NCBI GenBank assembly: GCA_963665735.1
Contig: OY762444.1
Location: forward strand, 2,914,001-2,978,000
Length of the DNA: 64,000 nt
Direction: 5' to 3'
Source of the DNA: CATOSK01 sp963665735
GTDB taxonomy: Bacteria; Chloroflexota; Dehalococcoidia; Lucifugimonadales; UBA3495
A program made the position numbers and the translations under genes. Positions 27,104 to 43,165 of this stretch are shown in pieces (within the stretch, counting starts at the first letter, position 1; each line of letters begins with the position of its first letter). The notes under the pieces were generated by a model. It was not told the origin of the DNA. It saw only the letters and a list, made by a program, of their open reading frames with translations, and searched no databases.

Positions 27104-27338
27104 TTGTGAATCGGTATAGCACCGAAGGGGACAGAGTTAGGGGCGGTGCGCCAATCTTCCTAATCAAGTAAGGGCCCCGGCCGAATTTGCGAACCGCCGC
27201 TTTGCCAGCGTCTTCAAACGATGCGTATGTCCCGGCGAATTGCTCCTCACAGATAACAACCCATTCCCCTGGATGTTCCTTTTCCAAGTCATCGCGCATC
27301 GATTCGTAACGAGCGATTTCCTTTTCCAAAACCGCCAT
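27090..27338 (-). CDS. DUF5678-like small protein, 82 aa
   Basis: ATG at 27338 with AGGAGGAAATC upstream. The N-terminal helix (MAVLEKEIARYESMRDDLEK) leads into EHPGEWVVICEEQFAGTYAS and FEDAGKAAVRKFGRGPYLIR. This matches small DUF5678-type proteins often encoded directly before retropepsin-like genes, as here with a 14-bp overlap. Function unknown. The conserved genomic pair suggests it is the partner, substrate or inhibitor of the protease; that is inference. Confidence 0.7.
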   Translation of the reverse strand: MAVLEKEIARYESMRDDLEKEHPGEWVVICEEQFAGTYASFEDAGKAAVRKFGRGPYLIRKIGAPPLTLSPSVLYRFTNAGD

Positions 27339-27550
27339 GATTTCCTCCTTCTTCGATGCACATTATCCGGGGCGGGGAGTCCCCTTGGCAAAATTATAGC
27401 AGTTCGCCGTAGGGTTGACGATGGCTTTCGCACAACCGCTTGGGCCGGTGATGTCAAGCGCGCCGGCGGTTTCGCAGTTTTGCGTTACTTCCAAAGTGTC
27501 ACCCAGTCCAACCTCCCTTTGATTTCAGTACGCTGCCCCATGAGCGGCAC
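27339..27550. other. Intergenic stretch without recognisable gene
   Basis: About 210 bp between the DUF5678-like gene and the hsp20 terminator. No frame with a credible ribosome-binding site was found. An AT-richer patch (27390-27402, AAAATTATAGCA) may hold the promoter of the minus-strand protease pair. Confidence 0.4.
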
Positions 27551-27588
27551 AAAAACCGGGGGGAGCGCCGCGTGACGCTCCCCCCGTT
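27551..27588 (-). terminator. Rho-independent terminator of hsp20
   Basis: On the minus strand a 10-bp perfect stem, GGGGGGAGCG (27585-27576) with CGCTCCCCCC (27567-27558), is followed by GGTTTTTG. It lies about 50 bp past the hsp20 stop. Confidence 0.8.
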
Positions 27589-27640
27589 GGCGATTGGTGC
27601 AGCGGGACGGGGTGGCCGTCCCGCGGGTTGATGGGGTGGC

Positions 27641-28096
27641 TTAGGACTCGGTCACCTCGGCGGCGGCTACGGGGAGCCTCTTGACCTTCTTGGCCTCGGC
27701 CTTGGGGAAGGTGACGGTGAGGACGCCGTTGCGGTAGCCGGAGGCGGCGTTTTCCACGTCCAGGGTGTCGGGCAGACGCACCGCCCGATGGAACGCGCCG
27801 GTGTGACGCTCCCGCATCACGTAGTCGCCATCCTTGTAATCGCGTTCCTGCCGGGACTGGCCCTTGATGGTCAGCACGTCCTTCTCGATAAGTACCTCGA
27901 TGGCCTCGGGGTCAACCCCGGGGACGGAGGCGTGGACAAAGACCTGGTCCTCTTCCTCCACCACGTCTAGGGGAATGGCCCACTTTCCGGGGCGCCGGGC
28001 CTGGCCCTGCAGGGGATAGAAATCCCGGAACATCTGGTCCATGTTCTGGTGCATCCGGCGAAAGTCGCCGAAGGGTTCCCATCTCCGTAGTAACAT
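27641..28096 (-). CDS. hsp20: Hsp20/alpha-crystallin small heat-shock protein
   Basis: 151 aa from ATG 28096. The N-terminal arm is MLLRRWEPFGDFRRMHQNMD. The alpha-crystallin domain begins at about residue 41 (WAIPLDVVEEEDQVFVHASV) with DVLTIKGQSRQERD, HTGAFHRAVRLPDTLD and the signature AASGYRNGVLTVTFPKAEAK. The short C-terminal tail carries LPV in place of the usual I-x-I/V. It holds unfolded proteins for refolding. It is divergent from dnaJ-hspR-clpC, and its promoter region faces theirs, so joint heat control is likely. Confidence 0.95.
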   Translation of the reverse strand: MLLRRWEPFGDFRRMHQNMDQMFRDFYPLQGQARRPGKWAIPLDVVEEEDQVFVHASVPGVDPEAIEVLIEKDVLTIKGQSRQERDYKDGDYVMRERHTGAFHRAVRLPDTLDVENAASGYRNGVLTVTFPKAEAKKVKRLPVAAAEVTES

Positions 28097-28180
28097 TATT
28101 CGTTCCTCCTCATGTTTTGATTGCCTGGGTCTTGGGGTTGGCCGGGAATCGCATCGTCCCGACTCAACCTGACACTGAGC

Positions 28181-28209
28181 ATTATATATAGTTGCTTGCT
28201 ACTTGTCAA
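28181..28209 (-). promoter_or_regulatory. Consensus promoter of hsp20 with internal dyad
   Basis: On the minus strand TTGACA (28209-28204), 17-bp spacer, TATAAT (28186-28181): both hexamers and the spacer are perfect. An AGTTG / CAACT dyad overlaps the -35 box and spacer (28190-28211) and could be a repressor site. No CIRCE or full HAIR (HspR) box was seen. Confidence 0.82.
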
Positions 28210-28263
28210 CTATCCTTATTGGTATTATTATAAAAGTGATTACTGATACTGCATCATGTTATC

Positions 28264-28292
28264 TTGTAACCGCCAGTCATTATAACTATAAT
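28264..28292 (+). promoter_or_regulatory. Promoter of the dnaJ-hspR-clpC operon
   Basis: TTGTAA (28264-28269), 17-bp spacer, TATAAT (28287-28292). The spacer and -10 box are embedded in an imperfect dyad (CGCCA...ATTATA / TATAAT...TGGCG, 28271-28297), a plausible operator. About 200 bp of leader follows before the dnaJ start. Confidence 0.68.
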
Positions 28293-28489
28293 TGGCGCAT
28301 CGTTAAGGTAACTGGAGGGTTGCGTTCCGGTTCAGGTGGTTGGGGCAGCCGGCGAAAGTATGGCGGATTCCCGTGAAAACGGGAATGGTGGAGATGTGCG
28401 GGAGTGTCTTTCGCCCAGGCGCGGGCGTGACGGGTGGGGTCGGGAATTGGACGACTTGACTTGCAACGCTACCCGACGGGAGAAAATTC

Positions 28490-29380
28490 ATGGCGAATTA
28501 CTACGATGTATTGGGCATCTCCCGGGACGCCGAAGAAAAAGACATCCGGCAGGCTTATCGCCGGATGGCCCGGCAGTACCACCCCGACGTGAATCCGGGA
28601 GACGAAAGCGCGGAGGAAACCTTCAAGCGGGTTAACGAAGCCCACAGCGTTCTTTCGGACCCGGAAAAGCGGCGCAAGTACGACAAATGGGGCGACCGAT
28701 GGGAGCAGGCTGACCACCTGGAGCAGGCGGAGGCCCAGGCCAGGGTCAGGGGGAGCCGCAATTCCTTCCATTGGACGAATGTCAGCGGAGACCGGCCCAC
28801 GGTCACTTTTGAGGAAAGCGGCACGGGCCACATCTTCGAGAACCTGTTTCGCAACCTGGGCCAGGATTTGCGCCAACAGCCGACGGCGGATGTTCCGGTG
28901 GACCTGACCCTGGAAGAAGCGTATGAGGGGACAGTGCGGCTGATAGACCTGCCCGGCGGGCGGCGGCTGGAGGTGAAGATTCCCCCTGGCGTGGACGACG
29001 GGTCCAAGGTGTCGGTGGCGGCGGGGCAAGACCGGGAGTCGAATTTCAACCTGGTGGTGTCGGTGAATCCTCATCCGGTTTTTGAACGCCGCGGGCGAAA
29101 TCTGCACCGGGATATTGAGGTTTCCCTGGAGGATTCCATCCTGGGGGGAGAGATTACCGTTCCCACGCTGCGGAGCCGGGTGGCGCTGCGGATTCCGCCG
29201 GAGACGCAGAACGAACAACGGTTCCGGCTGGCAAGGCAGGGGATGCCAAGTCTCAACTCGCCGGGTTCCTGGGGAGACCTGTACGCCACCGTCAGGGTGA
29301 AACTGCCCACGGGCTTGACGGAAGAAGAAAAGGACTTGTTCCGCCGATTGAAGGAACTCCGGTCGGGAGCCAGGAGGTAA
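28490..29380 (+). CDS. DnaJ-class co-chaperone without zinc fingers (CbpA-like)
   Basis: 296 aa from ATG 28490. The J domain (residues 2-68) has MANYYDVLGISRDAEEKDIR, the HPD tripeptide in QYHPDVNPG, and ends DPEKRRKYDKWGDRW. A short linker leads to two C-terminal beta domains (TADVPVDLTLEEAYEGTVRL, HRDIEVSLEDSILGGEITVP). The cysteine-rich zinc region of true DnaJ is absent, so it is of the CbpA/type II kind. It stimulates DnaK ATPase; no dnaK or grpE is in the window. The hspR gene follows with its ribosome-binding site overlapping this stop. Confidence 0.93.
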   Translation: MANYYDVLGISRDAEEKDIRQAYRRMARQYHPDVNPGDESAEETFKRVNEAHSVLSDPEKRRKYDKWGDRWEQADHLEQAEAQARVRGSRNSFHWTNVSGDRPTVTFEESGTGHIFENLFRNLGQDLRQQPTADVPVDLTLEEAYEGTVRLIDLPGGRRLEVKIPPGVDDGSKVSVAAGQDRESNFNLVVSVNPHPVFERRGRNLHRDIEVSLEDSILGGEITVPTLRSRVALRIPPETQNEQRFRLARQGMPSLNSPGSWGDLYATVRVKLPTGLTEEEKDLFRRLKELRSGARR

Positions 29381-29385
29381 GTGTG

Positions 29386-29718
29386 ATGTACCAAGATTCT
29401 TCGAGAGACGAACCTTGTTTCGTCATCAGCATTGCGGCCCGCATGGTGGGGCTGCACGCCCAGACTTTGCGTTATTACGAAAGGGTCGGGCTAATCTGGC
29501 CGTCGCGCACGGTGGGGCGGCAGCGGCTCTATTCCCAGGCGGACATTGAACGGCTGCGCCGGATAAAGACCTTTACCGACGAAATGGGCATGAACCTGGC
29601 CGGGGCGGAAGTGGCGTTGAAGTTGGTGGAGCGCATCGAGGAACTGGAAGAGCAAGTCCAGTCGCTGACGGCCCAAGTCCACCGGCTGACGGCCCACGGC
29701 GGGAGCAGCGCCGGCTAA
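29386..29718 (+). CDS. hspR: HspR-type MerR-family heat-shock repressor
   Basis: About 110 aa; ATG 29386 is preceded by AGGAGGTAA, which overlaps the dnaJ stop. A GTG directly before the ATG could also be used. The MerR helix-turn-helix reads FVISIAARMVGLHAQTLRYY and ERVGLIWPSRTVGRQRLYSQ, and the C-terminal helix forms a coiled coil (RIEELEEQVQSLTAQVHRLT). HspR in actinobacteria represses dnaK/clpB operons through HAIR sites. Here it should repress its own operon and perhaps hsp20, but a canonical HAIR box was not found. Confidence 0.9.
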   Translation: MYQDSSRDEPCFVISIAARMVGLHAQTLRYYERVGLIWPSRTVGRQRLYSQADIERLRRIKTFTDEMGMNLAGAEVALKLVERIEELEEQVQSLTAQVHRLTAHGGSSAG

Positions 29719-29722
29719 CCGC

Positions 29723-29818
29723 CGTCATACCGGCGAAAGCCGGAATCCAGACAGTCCATCATGGAACACAGTCCATAAGGGCAAGGAATCCTGGATACCG
29801 GCCTGCGCCGGTATGACG
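29723..29818. repeat. Inverted GTCATACCGGCGAAAGCCGG repeat pair
   Basis: CGTCATACCGG with GCGAAAGCCGGAATCCAG at 29723-29750 faces the near-complement ending CCGGTATGACG at 29818. Each arm is itself a small hairpin (CCGGCgaaaGCCGG). This is the widespread REP/MITE-like 'CCGGAATCCAG' palindrome. It lies inside the hspR-clpC gap and could modulate or interrupt that transcript. Confidence 0.75.
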
Positions 29819-29875
29819 ATTATGCAGAGAAGGAGGAAATGACCACGGCGCACAGAGCGCCAAGGGAGGCCAATT

Positions 29876-32335
29876 ATGGTTATGCGACCGGAACAGTTTA
29901 CGGAACAAGCGCAAGCGGTGATTCAGAGTTCTCACGACCTGGTGCGCCGTTACCGGCATACCCAATGGGACGTGGAGCACGTTTTGCTGGCCCTGGTGGG
30001 GGCGGAAAACGGGATTCCGGCCAGGATTCTGGAAGAGTTGGGGGCGCCGGTGGAGGCGATGAAAAGCCGGCTCCACCGAGCTCTGGAGGCCGCTCCCAAA
30101 GCGGTGCAGGAAGGGACGCAAATTTTCGCCACGCCCCGGGTGCAGCGGCTGCTGGAAAACGCCCGGCAGGAATCCCAACACTTGAACGACCAGTTCGTCA
30201 GCGTTGACCACCTGCTGCTAGCGGCGACGATGGAACCGCAGGGGGATGCGGCCAAGATTCTGGCGGAGTTCGGCGTCAACAAAGACCTGGTGTACCAGGC
30301 ATTGCTGAAAGTTCGGGGTAGCCACCGGGTAGAAGACCCGCGGGCGGAAAGTCACTACCGGGCGTTGGAAAAATACAGCGTTGACCTGACCAGGCTGGCC
30401 TCCGAAGGCAAGCAGGACCCGGTGATTGGCCGCGACCAGGAAATCCGCCAGGTCATGCAGACCCTAACCCGCCGCAAGAAAAACAACCCGGTAATCATCG
30501 GAGAGGCCGGGGTGGGCAAGACGGCTATCGCCGAAGGGTTGGCGGCCCGCATCGCCTCCGGGGATGTGCCTTCGTCGCTGAAAGGGCGGCGAGTGCTGGC
30601 CCTGGACATGGGCGCGCTGGTGGCCGGTTCCAAGTTCCGCGGGGAGTTCGAGGAACGGTTGAAATCGGTGATGGAAGAGGTCAAGCAGGCGCAGCGAGAA
30701 GTAATCCTGTTCCTGGACGAAATTCATACCCTGGTGGGGGCCGGCGCGTCGGAAGGCGGCATAGACGCCGGGAATATGCTGAAACCGGCCCTGGCCCGGG
30801 GTGAGTTGCAGGCCATCGGGGCCACCACGCTGGACGAATACCGGCGTTACATCGAAAAGGACGCTGCCCTGGAGCGTCGGTTCCAGCCGGTTTATCTGGA
30901 TGAACCCAGCTTGGACGACACCGTGGAGATTCTGCGGGCCTTGCGGCCCAGGTACGAAGCCCACCACGGCGTTACCATTGAAGATTCGGCTCTGGTAGCG
31001 GCAGCGCGGCTCAGCGACCGCTACATCAGCGACCGGCAGCTGCCGGATAAGGCCATTGACTTCATTGACGAAGCGGCCAGCAAAATCCGCATTGATGCCG
31101 AAACCCGGCCCAGCGGCCTGCAAGAACTGGAAGACCGGATTCGCCGGCTGAACGATGAGGAATTGGCCGCATCACAAAAGGGAGAATACCGCCAGGCCGC
31201 CGAGCATAAGACGGAGCGGTTGCGGTTGGAAGAGCAGTACCGGGAGGAACAACTGCTGTCCATTGGGGCGGCGGAACCGGATAAAACGGTGCGGGAAGAG
31301 GACATCGCCGAGTTGGTGGCGCGCTGGACGGGGATTCCCGCCGGGCGTCTGCTGGAAAATGAGGCGGCCCGGCTGATTCACATGGAAGAGGCGCTGCACC
31401 GGCGGTTGATTGGGCAAGAGGAAGCGATTGCGGCGGTTTCCGAGGCCATCCGGCGTTCCCGTTCCGGCCTCAGCGACCCGCGCCGGCCCATCGGCAGTTT
31501 CATTTTCCTGGGGCCGACCGGGGTGGGCAAGACCGAGTTGTGCAAGGCGTTGGCCGAGTTCCTGTTTGACGACGAGGCCAACATGGTGCGGGTGGATATG
31601 TCGGAATACATGGAAAATCACGCCGTTTCGCGGCTTATCGGCGCGCCGCCGGGGTACGTGGGTTACGATGACGCGGGACAGTTGACCGAGGCCATCCGCC
31701 GCCGTCCCTACCGGGTGGTGCTGTTCGACGAAATCGAAAAGGCGCATCCCGACGTTTTCAACGCCCTGTTGCAAATCCTGGAGGACGGGCGGTTGACCGA
31801 CGGCCACGGGCGGACGGTGGACTTCCGCAATACGGTGGTGATTATGACCAGCAACTTGGGCACCGGAGACCTGGCCCGCCAGCCCTACGGGTTCAGGACC
31901 GCGGGGCGGGACGGGCAGCCAGACTACCGGCGGCTGAAGAGTTCGGTGGACGAGGCGTTGAAAAAGACCTTCCGGCCCGAGTTTCTGAATCGCATTGACG
32001 AAACCATCGTCTTTCACCCATTGACCCAGGAGGAAATCGTGCAGGTGGTGGGGCTGATGGTCAAGGACGTGCAGGGGCGCATAACCAAGCGGGGAATTAG
32101 CTTTGAGTTGACCGACGCGGCCGGGGAGTGGCTGGCGCGGGAAGGGTTTGCCCCGGTTTACGGGGCGCGCCCGCTGCGCCGGGCGATTCAACGGTTCCTG
32201 GAAAACCCGCTGTCCAAAGGGATTCTGGCGGGGGATTTCCAGGACGGCGACCACATCGTAGTGGATGTGGCCAACGCAGCGGAAGGGGGACTGGCCTTGG
32301 CAAAGCGGGAGACGGCGGCAGCGGCGGCGGTCTAG
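29876..32335 (+). CDS. clpC: ClpC-type AAA+ unfoldase
   Basis: 819 aa. The N-terminal double Clp repeat (FTEQAQAVIQSSHDLVRRYR ...) is followed by AAA-1 with Walker A GEAGVGKT (near 208) and FLDEIHTLVGAGA. A short middle region (QELEDRIRRLNDEELAASQK) is much smaller than in ClpB. AAA-2 has GPTGVGKT (near 546) and LFDEIEKAHPDVFN. After TSNLGTGDLA the sequence QPYGFRT resembles the [L]GF ClpP-docking loop of ClpC, so I favour ClpC (works with ClpP) over a ClpB disaggregase. The heat-shock operon position fits either. ATG 29876 is used; ATG 29882 is possible. Confidence 0.88.
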   Translation: MVMRPEQFTEQAQAVIQSSHDLVRRYRHTQWDVEHVLLALVGAENGIPARILEELGAPVEAMKSRLHRALEAAPKAVQEGTQIFATPRVQRLLENARQESQHLNDQFVSVDHLLLAATMEPQGDAAKILAEFGVNKDLVYQALLKVRGSHRVEDPRAESHYRALEKYSVDLTRLASEGKQDPVIGRDQEIRQVMQTLTRRKKNNPVIIGEAGVGKTAIAEGLAARIASGDVPSSLKGRRVLALDMGALVAGSKFRGEFEERLKSVMEEVKQAQREVILFLDEIHTLVGAGASEGGIDAGNMLKPALARGELQAIGATTLDEYRRYIEKDAALERRFQPVYLDEPSLDDTVEILRALRPRYEAHHGVTIEDSALVAAARLSDRYISDRQLPDKAIDFIDEAASKIRIDAETRPSGLQELEDRIRRLNDEELAASQKGEYRQAAEHKTERLRLEEQYREEQLLSIGAAEPDKTVREEDIAELVARWTGIPAGRLLENEAARLIHMEEALHRRLIGQEEAIAAVSEAIRRSRSGLSDPRRPIGSFIFLGPTGVGKTELCKALAEFLFDDEANMVRVDMSEYMENHAVSRLIGAPPGYVGYDDAGQLTEAIRRRPYRVVLFDEIEKAHPDVFNALLQILEDGRLTDGHGRTVDFRNTVVIMTSNLGTGDLARQPYGFRTAGRDGQPDYRRLKSSVDEALKKTFRPEFLNRIDETIVFHPLTQEEIVQVVGLMVKDVQGRITKRGISFELTDAAGEWLAREGFAPVYGARPLRRAIQRFLENPLSKGILAGDFQDGDHIVVDVANAAEGGLALAKRETAAAAAV

Positions 32336-32374
32336 GCCGACGCTGTTGTAACCGGGGGTTCACCCCTATCTTAG

Positions 32375-32406
32375 CCCTCCCCCTGTGCAGGGGGAGGGAG
32401 TTTTTT
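32375..32406 (+). terminator. Rho-independent terminator of clpC (dispersed hairpin family)
   Basis: CCCTCCCCCTGTGCAGGGGG followed by AGGG, AG and TTTTTT. The stem lies 40 bp after the clpC stop and just before the end of convergent pyrD. It is one of a family of near-identical hairpins in this window. Confidence 0.85.
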
Positions 32407-32410
32407 GGCC

Positions 32411-33400
32411 CTACCGATTAGGATGTTTGGGGAGGATGGCGCCGATGATTTCGTGAACGTCAGGGATTTCGCGTTCCCACAGGTAACGCTCCAGGTCTTC
32501 GAGGATTTGGAAGGGCGCCCATAGATTAGCCAGGTTGGCGCTGCCGATTTGGACGGCGGTGGCGCCGGCCATGAGGAATTGCAGGGCGTCCCCGGCGGTG
32601 AATATGCCGCCAACGCCGATAATCGGCACGTCCACGGTCTGCGCCGCCCGGTAAACCAGGGCCACCGCTACCGGGCGCAGGCCCGGCCCGGAGAGTCCGC
32701 CGGTGACGGCGCCAAGAACCGGCTTTCGGCTTTCAACGTCTATGACCAGGGCGGGCAGGGTGTTGGAAATGGTCAGGGCGTCAGCCCCGGCGTCCACTAC
32801 CGCCGTGGCGATGGGAGCAATGTCCGGCACGTTGGGGGCCAGCTTGACCAGCAGGGGCAGGTCAACGTGGGGTCGCACGGCAGCGACGGCTGCCGCTGCT
32901 GATTCGGCGTCGTGGCTGAATAAGGCGCCGTTTTCGATATTGGGACAGCTAAGGTTAAGCTCGACGGCGCGAAAGCCGTCCACGTTGCGGGTCATGGCAG
33001 CCATTTCGCCAAACTCGGAGACGCTCTCGGCGGAAAGGCTGAGGAAAACGGTGGCGTCCCAACCGGCCCACTGGGGGGCCAGGGTTTCCAGGGCGGCTTC
33101 AATGCCGGGGTTGGCCAGCCCGATGGAGTTGATGTAAACGCACTCGCCGGCCTTCCGTCCCTCCCGGTACGAGACTGGATACCAGCGGGGTTCTGGGTTG
33201 CCCTCGCGGGGTTGGCGGGTAACGGTCTTAGGGATAACGGCGCCCAACCGTCCCAGGGGTATATCGGGGGTGATGCCGCGGCCATAACCGTCGTACCCGA
33301 AGGTGCCAGAGGCGATGATGACCGGGTTGGCTAACGGCAACCCCTGGGGGCGGCGGGGCGCCAAGTCAACCGCCATTTTCGGGCTTTGGTCAGCAGCCAC
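32411..33400 (-). CDS. pyrD: Dihydroorotate dehydrogenase, class 1B-like catalytic subunit
   Basis: 329 aa from GTG 33400 (GGGGGGCGTC upstream); ATG 33376 is the alternative. Motifs: LANPVIIASGTFGYDGYGRG, GAVIPKTVTRQPREGNPEPR, the active-site Cys in ELNLSCPNIENGALF, LLVKLAPNV, NTLPALVIDVESRKPV, and the FMN-binding VPIIGVGGIFTAGDALQFLM with GATAVQIGSANL. A Cys base marks class 1B/2-independent cytosolic enzymes. It oxidises dihydroorotate to orotate in pyrimidine synthesis, normally with a PyrK subunit, not found here. It begins 33 bp after rpoC, so it is probably read from the rpoBC transcript. Confidence 0.92.
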   Translation of the reverse strand: MAADQSPKMAVDLAPRRPQGLPLANPVIIASGTFGYDGYGRGITPDIPLGRLGAVIPKTVTRQPREGNPEPRWYPVSYREGRKAGECVYINSIGLANPGIEAALETLAPQWAGWDATVFLSLSAESVSEFGEMAAMTRNVDGFRAVELNLSCPNIENGALFSHDAESAAAAVAAVRPHVDLPLLVKLAPNVPDIAPIATAVVDAGADALTISNTLPALVIDVESRKPVLGAVTGGLSGPGLRPVAVALVYRAAQTVDVPIIGVGGIFTAGDALQFLMAGATAVQIGSANLANLWAPFQILEDLERYLWEREIPDVHEIIGAILPKHPNR

Positions 33401-33433
33401 GACGCCCCCCGATAGTTTCCAGTCAACCCCCGG

Positions 33434-41478
<8,045 letters not shown>

Positions 41479-41614
41479 ACTGGCGTCTCCTTAGAGGAAG
41501 TTGACGATGTGGAAACGGGGGGCCGCTGAAAAAGGGCGCAAATGGGGTAGGGTCTGGAGAGGACGCTGGAGGGTAGCCCAAGAAGGTATGCTTGGCATAG
41601 GCCAGTAACGAGCC

Positions 41615-41642
41615 ATTATACACATTTTTAGGTTATTGTCAA
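41615..41642 (-). promoter_or_regulatory. rpoB promoter
   Basis: On the minus strand TTGACA (41642-41637), 16-bp spacer, TATAAT (41620-41615). Both hexamers are perfect. The untranslated leader to the rpoB ATG is about 130 nt, long enough for autogenous control. Confidence 0.82.
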
Positions 41643-41670
41643 CGTTGGAATCGGCGGTTTGCCGGGGTTT

Positions 41671-41698
41671 TTGCCAACCGTGAAACCCCATATATAAT
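41671..41698 (+). promoter_or_regulatory. Promoter of the enoyl-CoA hydratase paralogue
   Basis: TTGCCA (41671-41676), 16-bp spacer, TATAAT (41693-41698), back to back with the rpoB promoter; the -35 boxes are 28 bp apart. Confidence 0.65.
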
Positions 41699-41746
41699 AC
41701 GTAACCATGTAAGTCCCGCTACCCCAACTCCCCAGGAGGCCCTGCC

Positions 41747-42520
41747 ATGTCCCAAGACCCGGTTCTTTACCACCAACAGGACGGCATCGCCGTGCTGACC
41801 CTCAACAACCCGGAACGCCGCAACGTCCTGTCCTCCCAAACCCTCGACCTGCTGCACCGCTACCTGACCCAGGCCGGCGACGATTCCGCCGTGCGGGTCA
41901 TCGTCCTGCGCTCCACCGGCCCGGTATTCAGCTCCGGCCACGACCTGAACGAACTGGTGGGCCACGACCGGGAAACCTACGCTACCGTATTCGCCGACTG
42001 CACCCGCGTCATGGAACTTATCCGGCTGCTGCCCAAGCCCGTCATCGCCCAGGTGCAGGGCCTGGCCACCGCCGCCGGCTGCCAACTGGCCGCCACCTGC
42101 GACCTGGCCGTCGCCGCCGACACCGCCGCCTTCGCCACCCCCGGCGTCCAGATTGGCCTGTTCTGCACCACCCCCGGCGTGGCCGTAGCCCGGGCCGTCA
42201 TGCCCAAGAAGGCCATGGAAATGCTGCTGACCGGCGCGCCCATTCCCGCCGCCGAGGCGGTGGAGTTCGGCCTGATTAACCGGGCGGTTGCCCCCGACAA
42301 GCTGGAAGAGGAAGTCATGGAACTGGCCCGCCGCATCGCCCAGGCCAGCGCCCGCACCCTGGCCCTGGGCAAACCGGCCTTCTACCGCCAACTGGACCTG
42401 GAACGCCCGGCGGCCTACGAAATGGCCCAGCAAGTCATGGTGGACAACCTGCTGGAAGACGATGCCCAGGAAGGCATAACTGCCTTCCTCCAAAAGCGCC
42501 AACCCCGCTGGAAAAACTAA
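41747..42520 (+). CDS. Enoyl-CoA hydratase/isomerase family protein (ECHDC3-like)
   Basis: 257 aa from ATG 41747 after AGGAGGCCCTGCC. The crotonase fold is evident: GIAVLTLNNPERRNVLSSQT, VIVLRSTGPVFSSGHDLNEL (oxyanion hole), and QVQGLATAAGCQLAATCDLA (second oxyanion Gly). The two catalytic glutamates of true enoyl-CoA hydratases are missing: the region reads AAAGCQ and later IGLFCTTPGVAV. This resembles the ECHDC3 subgroup, whose reaction is unclear. A standard beta-oxidation hydration is therefore unlikely without other residues taking over. Confidence 0.88.
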   Translation: MSQDPVLYHQQDGIAVLTLNNPERRNVLSSQTLDLLHRYLTQAGDDSAVRVIVLRSTGPVFSSGHDLNELVGHDRETYATVFADCTRVMELIRLLPKPVIAQVQGLATAAGCQLAATCDLAVAADTAAFATPGVQIGLFCTTPGVAVARAVMPKKAMEMLLTGAPIPAAEAVEFGLINRAVAPDKLEEEVMELARRIAQASARTLALGKPAFYRQLDLERPAAYEMAQQVMVDNLLEDDAQEGITAFLQKRQPRWKN

Positions 42521-42522
42521 CA

Positions 42523-42700
42523 ACCCCCCCTTGCCCCGCCAACCACCCCTGCGTTATCCTTGCCCCCAAATCATCCCCAACAATTCCCCCAAAGGACACG
42601 CCAGCCATGACCACTCAGCAGCAGGAACACGAACAGCGCATCCGCCGACTCGAAACCGCCATCGCCCGCATTGACGCTACACTCCTCACCATCTCTACCA
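42523..42700 (+). repeat. Direct repeat A1 (promoter plus 5' coding region)
   Basis: About 178 bp from the C-rich promoter into codon 30 of the first coiled-coil gene. It is nearly identical, at a constant offset of 1149 bp, to 43672-43849 in front of the third gene. This shows recent duplication. Confidence 0.85.
42531..42560 (+). promoter_or_regulatory. Family promoter P1 (TTGCCC-18-TATCCT)
   Basis: TTGCCC at 42531-42536 and TATCCT at 42555-42560 in an otherwise C-rich, AT-poor leader. The same pair with 17-18 bp spacing precedes all four coiled-coil paralogues. Confidence 0.55.
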
Positions 42701-43002
42701 AAGAAGACGTGGAACGCTCCCGCGGCGAGGCCAGGGCCGACAACGAACGCTCCCGCGGCGAAGCCAGGGCCGACAACGAAGCCCTCCGCGCCAGCCTGGA
42801 AGCCCTCCGCGCCGACTTTATGGCCGAACTTGAACGCGTCCGCGGCGAGGCCAAGGCCGACAACGAATCCCTCCGCGCTGAAATGTACCGCATGGAAGCT
42901 CGCCTTATCCGCTGGGTTGTCGCCTCCGCCGTTGCCTCCGTTGCCGCCATTGCCGCTATCGTCGGCGTCGGCGCCACCATAACCATCAACGTCCTCGGCT
43001 AA
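42607..43002 (+). CDS. Coiled-coil protein with C-terminal membrane helix, paralogue 1
   Basis: 131 aa from ATG 42607 (AAAGGA upstream). N-terminus MTTQQQEHEQRIRRLETAIA, then an 11-residue repeat (RSRGEARADNE twice, then related units), giving a hendecad coiled coil to about residue 95. The C-terminus has MYRMEARLIRWVVASAVASV followed by a hydrophobic helix ending TITINVLG. The layout resembles DUF1640-like coiled-coil membrane proteins. No signal peptide; a tail-anchored topology with the coil on either side is possible. Paralogues are at 43166, 43756 and 48696. Function unknown. Confidence 0.82.
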   Translation: MTTQQQEHEQRIRRLETAIARIDATLLTISTKEDVERSRGEARADNERSRGEARADNEALRASLEALRADFMAELERVRGEAKADNESLRAEMYRMEARLIRWVVASAVASVAAIAAIVGVGATITINVLG

Positions 43003-43041
43003 CCCGCCACAACCCCCTACGTCCCCCAACCCCCTCCCCGG

Positions 43042-43070
43042 CCCTCCCCCTGCCAGGGGGCGGGAGTCTT
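43042..43070 (+). terminator. G/C hairpin of the dispersed family behind paralogue 1
   Basis: CCCTCCCCCTGCCAGGGGGC GGG followed by AGTCTTTG. Stem without a long T-run, so a weak terminator or RNA-stabilising hairpin. Confidence 0.6.
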
Positions 43071-43085
43071 TGACCTAACCCCCCC

Positions 43086-43114
43086 TTGCCCCTCCAACCC
43101 CCCTGCGCTATCCT
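43086..43114 (+). promoter_or_regulatory. Family promoter P2 (TTGCCC-17-TATCCT)
   Basis: TTGCCC at 43086-43091 and TATCCT at 43109-43114, about 50 bp before the second coiled-coil gene, in a C-rich context matching P1. Confidence 0.5.
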
Positions 43115-43165
43115 TACCCCAACAATCCCCGCCTTAACGTCTTGCCACCATAGAGGAATTGCGCC

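Noticed and set aside
28336..28635. Plus-strand frame overlapping the start of the dnaJ gene
   Set aside because: No ribosome-binding site, and the J domain with HPD is in another frame.
29723..29818. Second promoter for clpC inside the palindromic repeat
   Set aside because: No hexamer pair with correct spacing; the hairpins match a known type of dispersed palindrome.
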